A DNA stretch of 64,000 bases, taken from NCBI GenBank assembly GCA_903951445.1, contig CAJBBZ010000120.1, positions 1 through 64,000 on the forward strand, read 5' to 3'. Numbering within the stretch: position 1 is the first letter of the stretch; every line of letters starts with the position of its first letter. Shown in pieces: positions 51,905 to 61,253 of the stretch. Below the pieces are notes generated by a model. It was given only the letters and a program-made list of their open reading frames with translations, had not been told where the DNA came from and made no database searches. The position numbers and the translations under genes are program-made. Source of the DNA: an uncultured beta proteobacterium (GTDB taxonomy: Bacteria > Pseudomonadota > Gammaproteobacteria > Burkholderiales > Burkholderiaceae_C).

Positions 51905-54184
51905 ATGAGTGCCTGGCTGCCCGTACTGGTCCACACCCCGGCCCATGCGTCCATGGGCCCGGTGCTGACTTACCGGCACCGGGAGTTGCTGCCCGCCGGT
52001 ACGCTGGTGCGGGTGCCGCTGGGCGCGCGCGAAACACTGGGCGTGGTGTGGGACGCTAGTGACGAGGATGCCAGCGGCGAAATTGACCCCGGCAAGGTGC
52101 GCGACATCAGCGAAGTGCTTGACACGGTCTTGCCCCTGGCTGGCGCCTGGCAGCAATTGGTGCGCTTTGCGGCGCGCTACTACCAGCGTTCAGCGGGGGA
52201 AGTGGCGCTGGCCGCGCTGCCGCCGCAATTGCGCGAGCTATCTAGCTTGCAACTACAGCGCAAAGCCGCCCGGCTGCAAAAAGCGCTGGACAAGCCCGCA
52301 CCTGAGGCGAAGCAATTCAGTGCAGCGTGCGAATCAAGCGCCGATGGATCGCCACGTCGCTTCGCTCCTCGTGATGACGGCGCTACGCTAACTTCCTCCG
52401 ACGCAACTGGCGAAGTTTTAAGCCCTGCTCAGTCTCAGGCGCAAGCCTCAAGCAAAGCCCTTAGCGCCGAGCAAACCGAAGTCCTGGCACAAATAGAAGC
52501 GCAGAGCGGGCCGTTTTTGCTTTTTGGCGCCACCGGCAGCGGCAAGACTGAGGTGTATTTGCAAGCGGTGGAACAGCTGCTGGCACGCGAGCCACAGGCG
52601 CAAGCGCTGGTCATGGTGCCCGAGATCAATCTGACGCCACAACTGGAGGCCCGTTTTGTGGAGCGCTTTGCGCCGCAATGGGGGCCGCAGTCGGTGGTCA
52701 GCCTGCACAGCGGTATGACACCGGCGCAGCGCCTATCGGCCTGGCTGGCGGCGCACCAGGGCGGCGCGCGCATTGTGCTGGGCACGCGCATGGCGGTGTT
52801 TGCCTCTATGCCGGGTTTGCGCCTGATTGTGGTGGACGAAGAACATGACCCAAGCTACAAAAGCGGCGAAGGCGCGCGCTATTCGGCGCGCGATTTGGCG
52901 GTGTACCGGGGTCGGCTAGAGGGCGCCAAAGTGGTTTTAGGCTCGGCCACGCCCTCGCTGGAATCGTGGTTTCACAGCCGCCCGGCCAGCGAAGGCGGGC
53001 GCTACCTGCGCCTGCACATGCCCAGCCGCATAGGCGCCGCCGGACGCAGTCTGCCGCTGGTGCGCCGGGTGGACATGACGCACCAGCCGCGCAACGCGGT
53101 CGTGTCGCCACCCTTGCTGGAGGCGATTAAAGAACGCATCGCACGCGGCGAGCAGTGCCTGGTGTTCCTGAACCGGCGCGGCTATGCGCCGGTGCTCCAT
53201 TGCAGCGACTGCGGCTGGAAAAGCGCCTGCGGGCATTGCAGCGCGTTTAGGGTGTTTCACAAAAGCGACCGCACGCTGCGCTGCCACCACTGCGGCCACA
53301 GCGAGCGCGTGCCGCGCACCTGCCCCGGTTGCGGCAACCCGGATATCCTGACACTGGGGCGCGGCACCGAGCAAATTGAAGAACTGCTCGCCACGCTCTT
53401 AGCCGATGTGCGCCGCCCCGGCACGCCAACTGCGGATCAACCCGATGGCGAGCCGGTGCGCATTGGCCGCATTGATGCCGACACTACGCGGCTCAAGGGC
53501 GCGCTGCAAAGCCAGTTGGCGGCGGTGCATGCGGGAGAAGTGGATGTGCTGGTAGGCACGCAAATGATTGCCAAAGGCCATGATTTCCGGCGTATCACGC
53601 TGGTGGCGGCCGTCAACCCGGACAGTGCTTTGTTTTCCAGCGACTTTAGGGCGCCCGAGCGCCTGTTTTCGCTGTTGCTGCAAGCAGCAGGGCGGGCCGG
53701 GCGCGATGCCGAGCTCGGCGCGCACAGCGAGGTGTGGGTGCAAACTTTTCAACCCGCGCACCCGGTGTATGCGGCGCTGAAAAATTACGACTATTCCAGC
53801 TTTGCACACAGCCAACTGCAAGAGCGCGAACAAGCAGGCATGCCGCCCTTTAGCTACCAAGCCCTGGTGCGCGCCGACGCCCGCAGCCAAGAGGCGGCCC
53901 AGGCTTTTTTGAACACGGCGCGTAAGCGCGCCAGCTCCGATATGGGCGAATGGTCCGGCTGGGCACGGGTGCTGGAGCAAGTGATGCTCTACCCCGCCGT
54001 GCCCATGGCCATGCAGCGCGTGGCCAATGTGGAGCGTGCGCAAATGCTGGTGGAAAGCCCTTCGCGCAATGCCTTGCAAAGTTTTTTGGCGGCGTGGCAA
54101 GAGGTGCTGCACGCCAGTCGTAGCGACCCGGCTTGCAAAGGCCTTATTCGCTGGGCTATTGATGTGGATCCTCTGGCGATCTGA
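51905..54184 (+). CDS. priA: Primosomal helicase PriA, carrying a repeat-derived segment
   Basis: PriA restarts stalled replication forks. The 759-residue protein has the N-terminal 3'-end-binding region (VLVHTPAHASMGPVLTYRHR), Walker A FGATGSGKTEVYLQ, the DEEH box VVDEEHDPSYKS, and the zinc-binding cysteines HCSDCGWKSACGHCSAF and HCGHSERVPRTCPGCGN. The helicase C-terminal part includes LVGTQMIAKGHDFRR. Residues about 135-159 are the in-frame translation of a diverged palindromic repeat (see 52307-52380), in the linker before the helicase domain. The ATG at 51905 is chosen over a TTG two codons earlier. Confidence 0.95.
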   Translation: MSAWLPVLVHTPAHASMGPVLTYRHRELLPAGTLVRVPLGARETLGVVWDASDEDASGEIDPGKVRDISEVLDTVLPLAGAWQQLVRFAARYYQRSAGEVALAALPPQLRELSSLQLQRKAARLQKALDKPAPEAKQFSAACESSADGSPRRFAPRDDGATLTSSDATGEVLSPAQSQAQASSKALSAEQTEVLAQIEAQSGPFLLFGATGSGKTEVYLQAVEQLLAREPQAQALVMVPEINLTPQLEARFVERFAPQWGPQSVVSLHSGMTPAQRLSAWLAAHQGGARIVLGTRMAVFASMPGLRLIVVDEEHDPSYKSGEGARYSARDLAVYRGRLEGAKVVLGSATPSLESWFHSRPASEGGRYLRLHMPSRIGAAGRSLPLVRRVDMTHQPRNAVVSPPLLEAIKERIARGEQCLVFLNRRGYAPVLHCSDCGWKSACGHCSAFRVFHKSDRTLRCHHCGHSERVPRTCPGCGNPDILTLGRGTEQIEELLATLLADVRRPGTPTADQPDGEPVRIGRIDADTTRLKGALQSQLAAVHAGEVDVLVGTQMIAKGHDFRRITLVAAVNPDSALFSSDFRAPERLFSLLLQAAGRAGRDAELGAHSEVWVQTFQPAHPVYAALKNYDYSSFAHSQLQEREQAGMPPFSYQALVRADARSQEAAQAFLNTARKRASSDMGEWSGWARVLEQVMLYPAVPMAMQRVANVERAQMLVESPSRNALQSFLAAWQEVLHASRSDPACKGLIRWAIDVDPLAI
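52307..52380. repeat. Diverged palindromic repeat inside priA
   Basis: This stretch aligns with most of the intergenic repeat at 2244-2336: GCGAAGCAATTCA matches the left arm, TGCGAATCAAGC the centre, and ATGGATCGCCACGTCGCTTC the right arm, ending GTGATGACGG. The left-most 15 or so bases are absent. It keeps the priA frame open, encoding EAKQFSAACESSADGSPRRF and a few more residues. The mismatches suggest an older insertion than the intergenic copies. Confidence 0.8.
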
Positions 54185-54195
54185 TCGAGCATGAA

Positions 54196-54269
54196 GTCAT
54201 AGATTGCCGCGGCCTGCGGCCTCGCAATGGCGGCTTTGGGCTTGATCGCTTGGCTACGCTTGGAATGAC
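54196..54269. repeat. Second-type palindromic repeat after priA
   Basis: The 74-base element begins GTCAT (54196) and ends ATGAC (54269). Its left half forms a strong hairpin, ATTGCCGCGGCC with GGCCTCGCAAT around TGC. It resembles the repeat at 2244 in its end sequences but not in its core. It lies between the priA stop and the convergent end of the transporter gene, so it could help to end transcription from either side. Confidence 0.6.
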
Positions 54270-54293
54270 AGGTTTGGGCTTATGCAGCCCCGC

Positions 54294-55286
54294 CTAGCCC
54301 GTCATCATCGCCACCGCAGCGGCGAAAGTAAAAAACGCCATGGCAGTGGACACCAAAATAATGCGGGCAATGCGCCCGTTATTCGCGCCAAAGCGTTCGG
54401 CCAACATGGACACATTGCTGGCACTGGGCAGCGCCGCCACCAGCACCATCACGGTGAGCGCCGAGTCCGCCAGGGGCGCGTCCATGGCTTGCGCGAACAA
54501 ACCCGCCGCCAGCACCAGCAAAGGATGGATAAGTAGTTTGATCGCCACCACCGGCAGCACATCGGACCAAGGCACCACGGGGGCCTGGCCTTCTTGCGCC
54601 ATGATTTGCGAGCGCGCCAGCACTGCGCCGATGGTGAACAAAGCCACGGGCGAGGCGCAATCGGCCAGCAGGCCCAAGGTGGCGTCCACCGGGGCGGGCA
54701 AGACCAGGCCAAATGCCGAGGCCAAAGCGCCGGTCAATATGGCCCAGAGCATGGGATTGGTAGCCACGCCGCGCAAGGCATTGCGCGCGGCCTGCGCTGG
54801 GCTGACGCGCTGTTCATCGTCACCCGCCGTCGTGCCCAACCCTCCTAGGCGCGACAGTGCAATGCACAAAGAGGTGGTGACCAACAGATCCACCAAAATC
54901 GTGACGATGGCCGTGCCCGCTGCCTGCTTGCCCAAAATCGCCACCAGTAGCGGTACGCCTAAAAATCCGGTATTTGGAAAGGCGCCTACCAGCGCACCAA
55001 AAGCCGCATCGTTCCAGCCGATGTGATCGCGCAAGGTAATGCCAATGACCAGTGCGACGATGCTCAAACCACATACCAAATAGGTGATGCTGGCGGCGGG
55101 GTCCAGCAACTGCGCGATCGGCGTATTGGCCCCAAAGCGGTACAGCATGCAGGGCAGGGCGAAAAACAGCACAAAGGAATTAAGGCCGGGGATTGCGACC
55201 AAGGGCAGCATCTGGCGCCTCGCGGCGGTGTAACCGCATAAAACCAAAGCAAAAAACGGAAAGGTGACTTCAAAGATTTCCAGCAT
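54294..55286 (-). CDS. AEC-family (auxin efflux carrier-like) permease
   Basis: The 330-residue protein has about ten hydrophobic segments arranged as in AEC/BART transporters, starting FEVTFPFFALVLCGYTAARR and ending AMAFFTFAAAVAMMTG. Conserved features include FPNTGFLGVPL in the first half and LPSASNVSMLAERF in the second. AEC members carry organic acids such as malate or malonate; the substrate is unknown here. It is convergent with priA and divergent from rep, with about 95 bases between the starts. Confidence 0.9.
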   Translation of the reverse strand: MLEIFEVTFPFFALVLCGYTAARRQMLPLVAIPGLNSFVLFFALPCMLYRFGANTPIAQLLDPAASITYLVCGLSIVALVIGITLRDHIGWNDAAFGALVGAFPNTGFLGVPLLVAILGKQAAGTAIVTILVDLLVTTSLCIALSRLGGLGTTAGDDEQRVSPAQAARNALRGVATNPMLWAILTGALASAFGLVLPAPVDATLGLLADCASPVALFTIGAVLARSQIMAQEGQAPVVPWSDVLPVVAIKLLIHPLLVLAAGLFAQAMDAPLADSALTVMVLVAALPSASNVSMLAERFGANNGRIARIILVSTAMAFFTFAAAVAMMTG

Positions 55287-55381
55287 GCCCCGATTGTCAA
55301 GGCAAATGCACGCGCGGCCTGCCGTTAAGATGCGCGGCCTTTTGAGTTTGCCTATTACCGGCCTTTGCCGACGCCTCGCGC

Positions 55382-57550
55382 ATGTCTTCCCCCCACAACG
55401 CTATGAACACCGCCCAGCAAGAGGCGGTGAACTTTATGCACGGCCCCTGCCTGGTGCTCGCTGGTGCCGGTTCGGGCAAAACCCGCGTGATCACGCACAA
55501 AATCGCGCGCCTGATTCAAGTAGGCATGCCGGCGCAAAAAATTGCCGCGATTACCTTTACCAACAAAGCCGCCGCCGAAATGCGCGAGCGCGCCAAAACG
55601 CTGATTGGAAAAGAAGCGCAAGAAGTCTTAATCTGTACTTTTCATGCGCTGGGCGTACGTATGTTGCGCAGCCATGGATCGGTGCTGGGGCTAAAACCCC
55701 AATTCAGCATTTTGGACACCTCGGATGTCACCAGCATCTTGAAAGATGCCGGTGGCAGCACCGACTCGGCTACCGCGCGTAACTGGCAATGGACGATTAG
55801 CGCCTGGAAAAGTGCAGGCCTCAATGCCGAGCAGGCCTTGGCCCAGGCCGCCGATGAAGACCAGCGCCAAGCCGCCGTCATCATGGGACGCTATGAAGAG
55901 CGCTTGAGCGCTTACCAAAGCGTGGACTTCGATGATTTGATCAGCCTGCCACTCAAGCTCTTGCGCGAGTACCCCGAGGTGCGCGCGCAATGGCAGGCTT
56001 TTGCTGGGCATGTGCTGGTCGATGAATACCAAGACACCAATGCCACGCAATACGCCATGCTCAAGCTGCTGGTCGGTTGCGAGCCCGACGGCAGTCTGGC
56101 ACCAGGGCGCGATGCCGCGCGCTTTACAGCGGTGGGCGATGACGACCAAAGCATTTATGGCTGGCGCGGTGCCACCTTGGACAACCTGCGCTTGCTGCCG
56201 CAGGATTTTCCGGCGCTAAAGGTTATTAAGCTGGAGCAAAACTACCGCTCCACCGCCGCCATCTTGCGTGCCGCCAACAACGTGATTGCGGCCAACCCCA
56301 AGCTGTTTCCAAAAAACCTGTGGAGTGATCTGGGCGAAGGCGAGCCGGTGCGCGTGGTCGATGCCGATAGCGAAGACCATGAGGCCGAACGCGTAGTAGC
56401 GCGCATCCAAAGTTTGCGCGCCGAGGGCACGTTAGCCCAAGCGGGCATGCAATTCAAAGAGCTGCGCGATTTTGCGGTGCTCTACCGCGCCAACCACCAG
56501 GCCAAGCCATTTGAAAAAGCGCTACGCAAAGCGGGTATCACTTACAAGGTGTCTGGCGGGCAAAGCTTTTTTGAACGCGCCGAAATCCGCGACCTGTGCG
56601 CCTGGCTGCGCCTGTGGGCCAATAACGACGACGACACGGCGTTTTTACGTGCCGTCACCACGCCCAAGCGCGGTATAGGCCACCAGACTTTGGGTAGCCT
56701 GGGTACCTTTGCCAGCCGTTACAAACTCAGCCTATTTGAAGCCTTGTTTTCATCGTCATTAGGCTCGGTTTTGTCCAGCCGCGCGGTAGGCAGCTTGCAT
56801 GAATTTGGCCGCGCGATAAACGACTTGCAATTCCGCGCCAAACACACCGAGGGCGCGGAAAACGCTTTGCTGTTTCTCAAAGCCTGGCTACTCGATATCG
56901 CCTACGAAAAACATTTGTACGACACCGAAGACAGCCCGCAAATCGCCGCCGCCAAATGGACCAATGTGATGGAGTTTTGCGAATGGATGGCGCAGCGCTG
57001 CGGCGGGCAGATGGACGACGACATCTTGATCACGCAGCGCGCCAGTAAAAATTTGCTGGACGTGGCGCAAAACATCGCGCTTTTATCTACTTTGACCGAG
57101 CGTGAAAAAGACCAAAACGTGGTGACGCTATCTACCCTGCACGCCGCCAAAGGCCTGGAGTGGCCGCATGTGATGCTGGTGGGCGTGACCGAGGGCATGC
57201 TGCCCTTCAAAATGGAAGAAGCCGGCAAAGCCAGCGCGGATAAAGCAGGCGATGAGGCGCAAGACGATGCCGCCGCTGCGCTGGCGAACGCGGACCTAGC
57301 GACGCGCTTGCAAGAAGAGCGGCGTTTGATGTACGTAGGCATCACCCGGGCGCAGCGCACACTATCGGTGAGCTGGACGCGGCGGCGCAAAAAAGGCCGC
57401 GACACGATTGCCGCGCAACCGAGCCGCTTTATTGCTGAGATGGCCCTGGACAAAGCCACGATCAAAGAAGACCCACGCGAAAAGCTACGCGCCTTGCGCT
57501 CTGAATTTGCCGCGCGCGCTGCGGCAGCAGCAGAAAAGAAACCGGCGTGA
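55382..57550 (+). CDS. rep: UvrD/Rep-family ATP-dependent DNA helicase
   Basis: This superfamily 1A 3'-5' helicase of 722 residues has Walker A AGAGSGKT (27-34), motif Ia [20 protein letters not shown], Walker [16 protein letters not shown], motif [16 protein letters not shown], motif IV LEQNYRS, motif [19 protein letters not shown] and motif [11 protein letters not shown]. The short length and YGWRGA tip fit Rep better than UvrD, but PcrA-like assignment is possible. Rep helps forks pass obstacles and cooperates with PriA in restart. The start at 55382 has no clear ribosome-binding site; Met8 is an alternative. Confidence 0.92.
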   Translation: MSSPHNAMNTAQQEAVNFMHGPCLVLAGAGSGKTRVITHKIARLIQVGMPAQKIAAITFTNKAAAEMRERAKTLIGKEAQEVLICTFHALGVRMLRSHGSVLGLKPQFSILDTSDVTSILKDAGGSTDSATARNWQWTISAWKSAGLNAEQALAQAADEDQRQAAVIMGRYEERLSAYQSVDFDDLISLPLKLLREYPEVRAQWQAFAGHVLVDEYQDTNATQYAMLKLLVGCEPDGSLAPGRDAARFTAVGDDDQSIYGWRGATLDNLRLLPQDFPALKVIKLEQNYRSTAAILRAANNVIAANPKLFPKNLWSDLGEGEPVRVVDADSEDHEAERVVARIQSLRAEGTLAQAGMQFKELRDFAVLYRANHQAKPFEKALRKAGITYKVSGGQSFFERAEIRDLCAWLRLWANNDDDTAFLRAVTTPKRGIGHQTLGSLGTFASRYKLSLFEALFSSSLGSVLSSRAVGSLHEFGRAINDLQFRAKHTEGAENALLFLKAWLLDIAYEKHLYDTEDSPQIAAAKWTNVMEFCEWMAQRCGGQMDDDILITQRASKNLLDVAQNIALLSTLTEREKDQNVVTLSTLHAAKGLEWPHVMLVGVTEGMLPFKMEEAGKASADKAGDEAQDDAAAALANADLATRLQEERRLMYVGITRAQRTLSVSWTRRRKKGRDTIAAQPSRFIAEMALDKATIKEDPREKLRALRSEFAARAAAAAEKKPA

Positions 57551-57590
57551 TGTTTTATCCGACTTGTTTAATTTAACCAGCGGCATCCCT

Positions 57591-59435
57591 TTGTCTTATT
57601 TGAGCATCCTGCAAGAAGTATTTGGCTACGACTCGTTTCGTGGGCCGCAGCAGGCCATCATTGAGCATGTAGGCGGCGGCGGCGATGCGCTGGTGTTGAT
57701 GCCCACCGGCGGCGGCAAGTCGCTGTGTTACCAAATTCCAGCGATTGCGCGCCAGCGTGCGGGCCACGGCATCACGGTCGTGATTTCGCCGCTGATCGCG
57801 CTCATGCACGACCAAGTAGGCGCGCTGCATGAAGCGGGCGTGAGCGCGGCATTTCTCAATTCCACGCTGTCGGGCGAGGAGGCTTACCAAGTCGAGCAGC
57901 GTTTGCTGCGCGGCGATGTCACGCTTTTGTACGCCGCGCCCGAGCGTGTGACCACTGCGCGTTTTTTGGCGCAGCTCGATTCGCTGTTTGAACGCGGTCA
58001 ACTGAGTTTGTTTGCCATCGACGAGGCGCACTGCGTGAGCCAATGGGGCCACGACTTTAGGCCCGAATACCGGGCGTTAACCGTATTGCACGAACGCTAC
58101 CCCGGTGTGCCACGCATGGCTTTGACGGCGACTGCCGATGACCTGACGCGCGCCGATGTGCTGGAGCGTTTGCAACTAGAGCAAGCGCGCGCTTTTATCA
58201 GCAGCTTTGACCGACCCAATATCCGCTACACGATTGTGGAGAAACGCGAAGGCAGCACGCAATTGCTGCGCTTCATCCAGCGCGAACACGCGGGTGATGC
58301 AGGCATTGTGTATTGCCAGTCGCGCAGAAAAGTAGAGGACATTGCCGATATGCTGAGCCAGGCCGGTATCAAGGCCTTGCCCTACCACGCCGGTCTGGAC
58401 AGCAAAGTACGCCAAACACACCAGGACCGTTTTTTGCGCGACGAGGGCATGGTGATGGTGGCGACGATTGCGTTTGGCATGGGCATTGACAAACCCGATG
58501 TGCGCTTTGTGGCGCATCTGGACATGCCCAAAAACATCGAAGGCTATTACCAAGAAACCGGGCGCGCCGGGCGCGATGGACTCAGCGCCAACGCCTGGAT
58601 GTGCTACGGCCTGCAAGACGTGGTGAACCAGCGGCGCATGATTGACGAAGGCCCCGCCGAAGAAGACTTTAAGCAGGTCATGCGCGGCAAGCTCGAGGCG
58701 CTCTTAGGCCTGGCCGAAGCCACTGATTGCAGGCGGGTTCGCTTGCTGGCCTACTTCGGCCAGGCTAGCTCAGCCTGCGGCAATTGCGACAACTGCCTGC
58801 ACCCGCCCGCGGTGTGGGACGGCAGCGAGGCGGCGCAAATGCTGCTGTCCACCATCTATCGCATCCAGCAGCGCAGCGGTATCAGCTTTGGTGCCGGGCA
58901 CTTGATGGACGTTGTGCGCGGCAAGCGTAGCGAAAAAGTGCTGCAACACGGCCACGAAAGCTTGAGCACTTTCGGCGTAGGCCAAGCTTTGACCGAGCTG
59001 CAATTGCGCGGCGTGTTGCGTCAATTGTTGGCGCTGGGCGCCGTCATGGTCGATGTACAGGCATTCAATACCCTGGTGCTGACGCCCCAGGCGCGCCCGA
59101 TACTGAAGGGCGAGCAAGCAGTGCGGCTGCGCCAATCGCTGTCCACGCCCAAAGTCGCCAAGGTCAAAGTGCCCAGCGGCGCATCGGTCCAGAAGGCGCC
59201 GGTAGACCTGGACGCTGCCGGTCTGGCGCGCTACGCGGCCCTCAAGGCCTGGCGCGCCGAGGTGGCGCGGGAACACAATTTGCCGGCCTATGTCATCTTT
59301 CACGACGCCACGCTAGCGACGATTGCCCAACTGGCACCCCAGTCGATTGGCGACTTGCAAGGCATTAGCGGCATGGGGGTGAAAAAGCTGGAGGCGTACG
59401 CCAGCGAGGTCTTACGCGTGGTGGCGCAGGCGTAA
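57591..59435 (+). CDS. recQ: ATP-dependent DNA helicase RecQ
   Basis: RecQ unwinds recombination intermediates and stalled forks. The protein of about 614 residues has the N-terminal [11 protein letters not shown], Walker [34 protein letters not shown], motif [14 protein letters not shown], the zinc-binding [20 protein letters not shown] and a C-terminal HRDC domain ([20 protein letters not shown]). It has no in-frame ATG near the expected start. TTG at 57591 or 57600 gives the correct length, and a longer frame overlaps the rep gene. It lies 40 bases after the rep stop and is probably cotranscribed. Confidence 0.92.
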   Translation: MSYLSILQEVFGYDSFRGPQQAIIEHVGGGGDALVLMPTGGGKSLCYQIPAIARQRAGHGITVVISPLIALMHDQVGALHEAGVSAAFLNSTLSGEEAYQVEQRLLRGDVTLLYAAPERVTTARFLAQLDSLFERGQLSLFAIDEAHCVSQWGHDFRPEYRALTVLHERYPGVPRMALTATADDLTRADVLERLQLEQARAFISSFDRPNIRYTIVEKREGSTQLLRFIQREHAGDAGIVYCQSRRKVEDIADMLSQAGIKALPYHAGLDSKVRQTHQDRFLRDEGMVMVATIAFGMGIDKPDVRFVAHLDMPKNIEGYYQETGRAGRDGLSANAWMCYGLQDVVNQRRMIDEGPAEEDFKQVMRGKLEALLGLAEATDCRRVRLLAYFGQASSACGNCDNCLHPPAVWDGSEAAQMLLSTIYRIQQRSGISFGAGHLMDVVRGKRSEKVLQHGHESLSTFGVGQALTELQLRGVLRQLLALGAVMVDVQAFNTLVLTPQARPILKGEQAVRLRQSLSTPKVAKVKVPSGASVQKAPVDLDAAGLARYAALKAWRAEVAREHNLPAYVIFHDATLATIAQLAPQSIGDLQGISGMGVKKLEAYASEVLRVVAQA

Positions 59436-59437
59436 AA

Positions 59438-59458
59438 AAACCCCGCAGTGCGGGGTTT
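59438..59458. terminator. Intrinsic terminator after recQ, strongest on the minus strand
   Basis: AAACCCCGC pairs with GCGGGGTTT around a three-base loop. On the minus strand the stem is followed by a run of seven T bases, the classic form; on the plus strand only three T bases follow. It can therefore end the minus-strand transcript of the small gene at 59615-59896 and probably also recQ. Confidence 0.8.
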
Positions 59459-59614
59459 GGCGGGCTTGGTCAGCGAGCTATCCCTTGAAAACTGCGCTTT
59501 GCCGTGGATGGAACGCGGCGCTGGGGACTGGAATTTGGGGCGGGAGCTTGCAGCTTCGGTACTTTAAGGGTTTGGGTTAGGGGCTGCGCACCGCGCCCGA
59601 GCAGGCGCCGGGAC

Positions 59615-59896
59615 TTAATGGCGCTGAAAGCTGCTTTCGTACGCCACGGCGGCGCCGCTCAAGGTGTTTTGCAAGCGGACGATGGCTTTGTGATGGCGCG
59701 GATCGGCGGCGTGTTGGCGGTGGTGTTGCAAAAGAGTTTGCACTTTGGCGCGGCAGACATCGAGCGCGCCAGCGAAGTTCAGGGCAATATAGGCCGAGTG
59801 GTCGGCCCGGGTTTGGCGGTATTCATCCGACCAGTAATTGAACAACTGCCACTGGTAAGTGCCTTTTTCGGGCATTTGGATTGCGGTTTTTTGCAT
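59615..59896 (-). CDS. Small protein of unknown function
   Basis: I do not recognise this 93-residue protein (MQKTAIQMPEKGTYQWQLFN, then YWSDEYRQTRADHSAYIALN). It has no membrane segment or signal peptide, and the C-terminus is rich in His, Gln and Arg (LLQHHRQHAADPRHHKAIVR). The minus-strand terminator at 59438-59458 and normal codon use suggest that it is real. The ATG at 59896 is used; Met8 is possible. The longer open frame to 59962 starts with an unlikely sequence. Confidence 0.5.
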   Translation of the reverse strand: MQKTAIQMPEKGTYQWQLFNYWSDEYRQTRADHSAYIALNFAGALDVCRAKVQTLLQHHRQHAADPRHHKAIVRLQNTLSGAAVAYESSFQRH

Positions 59897-60109
59897 AAGA
59901 GCCAAAAAGTGGAAGCCCCTGAGGGCGCAAACGCCACAAGAAAAGTGGCGCCCACCTATCACGCGCCAGCCCTGCAGGCGGTTGACAGCGTCTGTGTAAA
60001 TTTTTGCATCCTGGGCGCGTGAGACCGTTTTTGCGCCCGCACAGAGCAGCTTGGCACTAAAATCCGCCTTCTCTCCCGGCCCTGTCGGCCCTTATTTGAA
60101 AGTCTTTGT

Positions 60110-60253
60110 ATGTCCAGCGCTCCCCCCCAAGCCCCTGAAGACCACGAACACGACGCCATCGAAGACATCGTCCCTATGATGCCTATCGTTTTGCCCCTCG
60201 CCGGGGCAGTGCTCATGTTTTTGCTGGCCTTTATCGCCGTCAGCATGGCCTAA
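60110..60253 (+). CDS. 47-residue single-helix membrane protein
   Basis: The short protein begins with a polar, acidic segment (MSSAPPQAPEDHEHDAIEDI) and ends with one hydrophobic helix (MPIVLPLAGAVLMFLLAFIA followed by VSMA). This polar-then-membrane layout suggests a small inner-membrane protein. I recall similar 45-60 residue proteins in Comamonadaceae but cannot name a family. No clear ribosome-binding site precedes the ATG. It is 67 bases upstream of the glutathione peroxidase gene. Confidence 0.55.
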   Translation: MSSAPPQAPEDHEHDAIEDIVPMMPIVLPLAGAVLMFLLAFIAVSMA

Positions 60254-60320
60254 GCAGGCCTTTCTGCTGGGCCCCTCCGCCGGGGCGCAGCGCATTAAAT
60301 AAATAGCTTTTGCATTATTT

Positions 60321-60917
60321 ATGGCCTTATCCACCCTTTTTTCCCTCCCCTGGGGCCGCGCTCTGGCCGTGATCACCGCCCTGAGCTGCGCCTGGAGCGG
60401 CCCGGCTAGCGCTGCTGAAACCGCCCCCGCCGCCTGTCCGCCGCTGCTGCAAAAAAGCTTTAAGCGGCTGCAAGACGACGCCCCCCAAAACCTGTGCCAA
60501 TACGCCGGCAAGGTGTTGTTGGTGGTCAATACCGCCAGCTATTGCGGCTTTACGCCACAGTACGAAGGCCTAGAAAAAATCTATGCCCAGTACGGTAGCA
60601 AAGGATTGGTGGTGCTGGGCTTCCCTTCCAACGACTTTGGCGAGCAAGAGCCCGGCAAAGGCAAGGACATCGCCGACTTTTGCTACAACACCTATGGCGT
60701 GAAGTTCCCGATGTTCGAAAAAACCGTGGTCAGCGGCAAAGCCGCCAACCCCCTGTTTGCCGAGCTGTCCAAGGCCGTTGGCGGCAGCCCGAAGTGGAAT
60801 TTTTATAAATACTTGGTCGGGCGCGATGGCAAGCTCATCGATAGTTACTCCAGCGTTACCAAACCCGACAGCAGCGGCTTGGTCAAAGACATCCAAAAAG
60901 CCCTGGCCCAGCCCTGA
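60321..60917 (+). CDS. Glutathione peroxidase-family protein, exported
   Basis: The 198-residue protein begins with a signal peptide (LPWGRALAVITALSCAWSGPASA, probable cleavage after residue 31), so it should act in the periplasm. The peroxidatic residue is Cys75 in NTASYCGFTPQYEGL, with FPSNDFGEQEPG and the WNFYKYLV motif completing the catalytic tetrad. Bacterial members usually use thioredoxin-like donors rather than glutathione. The signal peptide is the unusual feature; the usual cytoplasmic form begins near NTASYCG. It is on the same strand as the 47-residue membrane protein. Confidence 0.9.
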   Translation: MALSTLFSLPWGRALAVITALSCAWSGPASAAETAPAACPPLLQKSFKRLQDDAPQNLCQYAGKVLLVVNTASYCGFTPQYEGLEKIYAQYGSKGLVVLGFPSNDFGEQEPGKGKDIADFCYNTYGVKFPMFEKTVVSGKAANPLFAELSKAVGGSPKWNFYKYLVGRDGKLIDSYSSVTKPDSSGLVKDIQKALAQP

Positions 60918-61124
60918 GCGGGCCCAGCAGCTGGCGCTGCAAGTTCCAAGGTTCCGACCCGCAGCTTGCGCAGCCTGAACTCGCTCTGGCTCAGGGAATG
61001 CGCCAGGCGATGCAAGGTTTTTGCGAGCACCAGACCGTGCCCGAATGGGCGTCAAACAGGCCTTTCCCCCTTTCTCGGCCCTTGGAACTATGCGCTTTAA
61101 GCATAACTATCGGCTGTAACCGCC

Positions 61125-61152
61125 TTGTAACTTGGGTACCCCTTCCTAGAAT
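61125..61152 (+). promoter_or_regulatory. Probable sigma-70 promoter of pckG
   Basis: TTGTAA at 61125-61130 and TAGAAT at 61147-61152 are separated by 16 bases and resemble the -35 and -10 consensus. The expected start of transcription is near 61159, about 95 bases upstream of the pckG ATG. Confidence 0.6.
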
Positions 61153-61178
61153 CTATTCCCCGCAGTCAGACCTGCGGC

Positions 61179-61226
61179 GGTTTGCCAGAGCTCCGGTCAC
61201 CTGCACGGCGGGGGTTGTGGCAAACC
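61179..61226 (+). promoter_or_regulatory. Stem-loop in the pckG 5' untranslated region
   Basis: GGTTTGCCA at 61179-61187 and TGGCAAACC at 61218-61226 are exact reverse complements separated by 30 bases, inside the predicted leader of pckG. The 3' arm ends before the ribosome-binding site TTTAGGAG. The intervening GC-rich stretch could form more structure. It may be an operator or an RNA element; I could not match it to a known riboswitch. Confidence 0.5.
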
Positions 61227-61253
61227 AGATTTTTAACTTTAGGAGCCCCTTCC

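Larger units (their letters stand above)
60918..61253. other. Non-coding gap between glutathione peroxidase and pckG
   Basis: The 336 bases show no coding frame that I trust. Besides the promoter and stem-loop listed for pckG, the first 150 bases show nothing distinctive. The pckG leader, from the likely transcription start near 61159 to the ATG at 61254, would be about 95 bases. Confidence 0.6.

Noticed and set aside
57408-57590. Longer recQ start overlapping the end of rep
   Set aside because: It adds about 60 residues unlike any RecQ; the family begins near FGYDSFRG.
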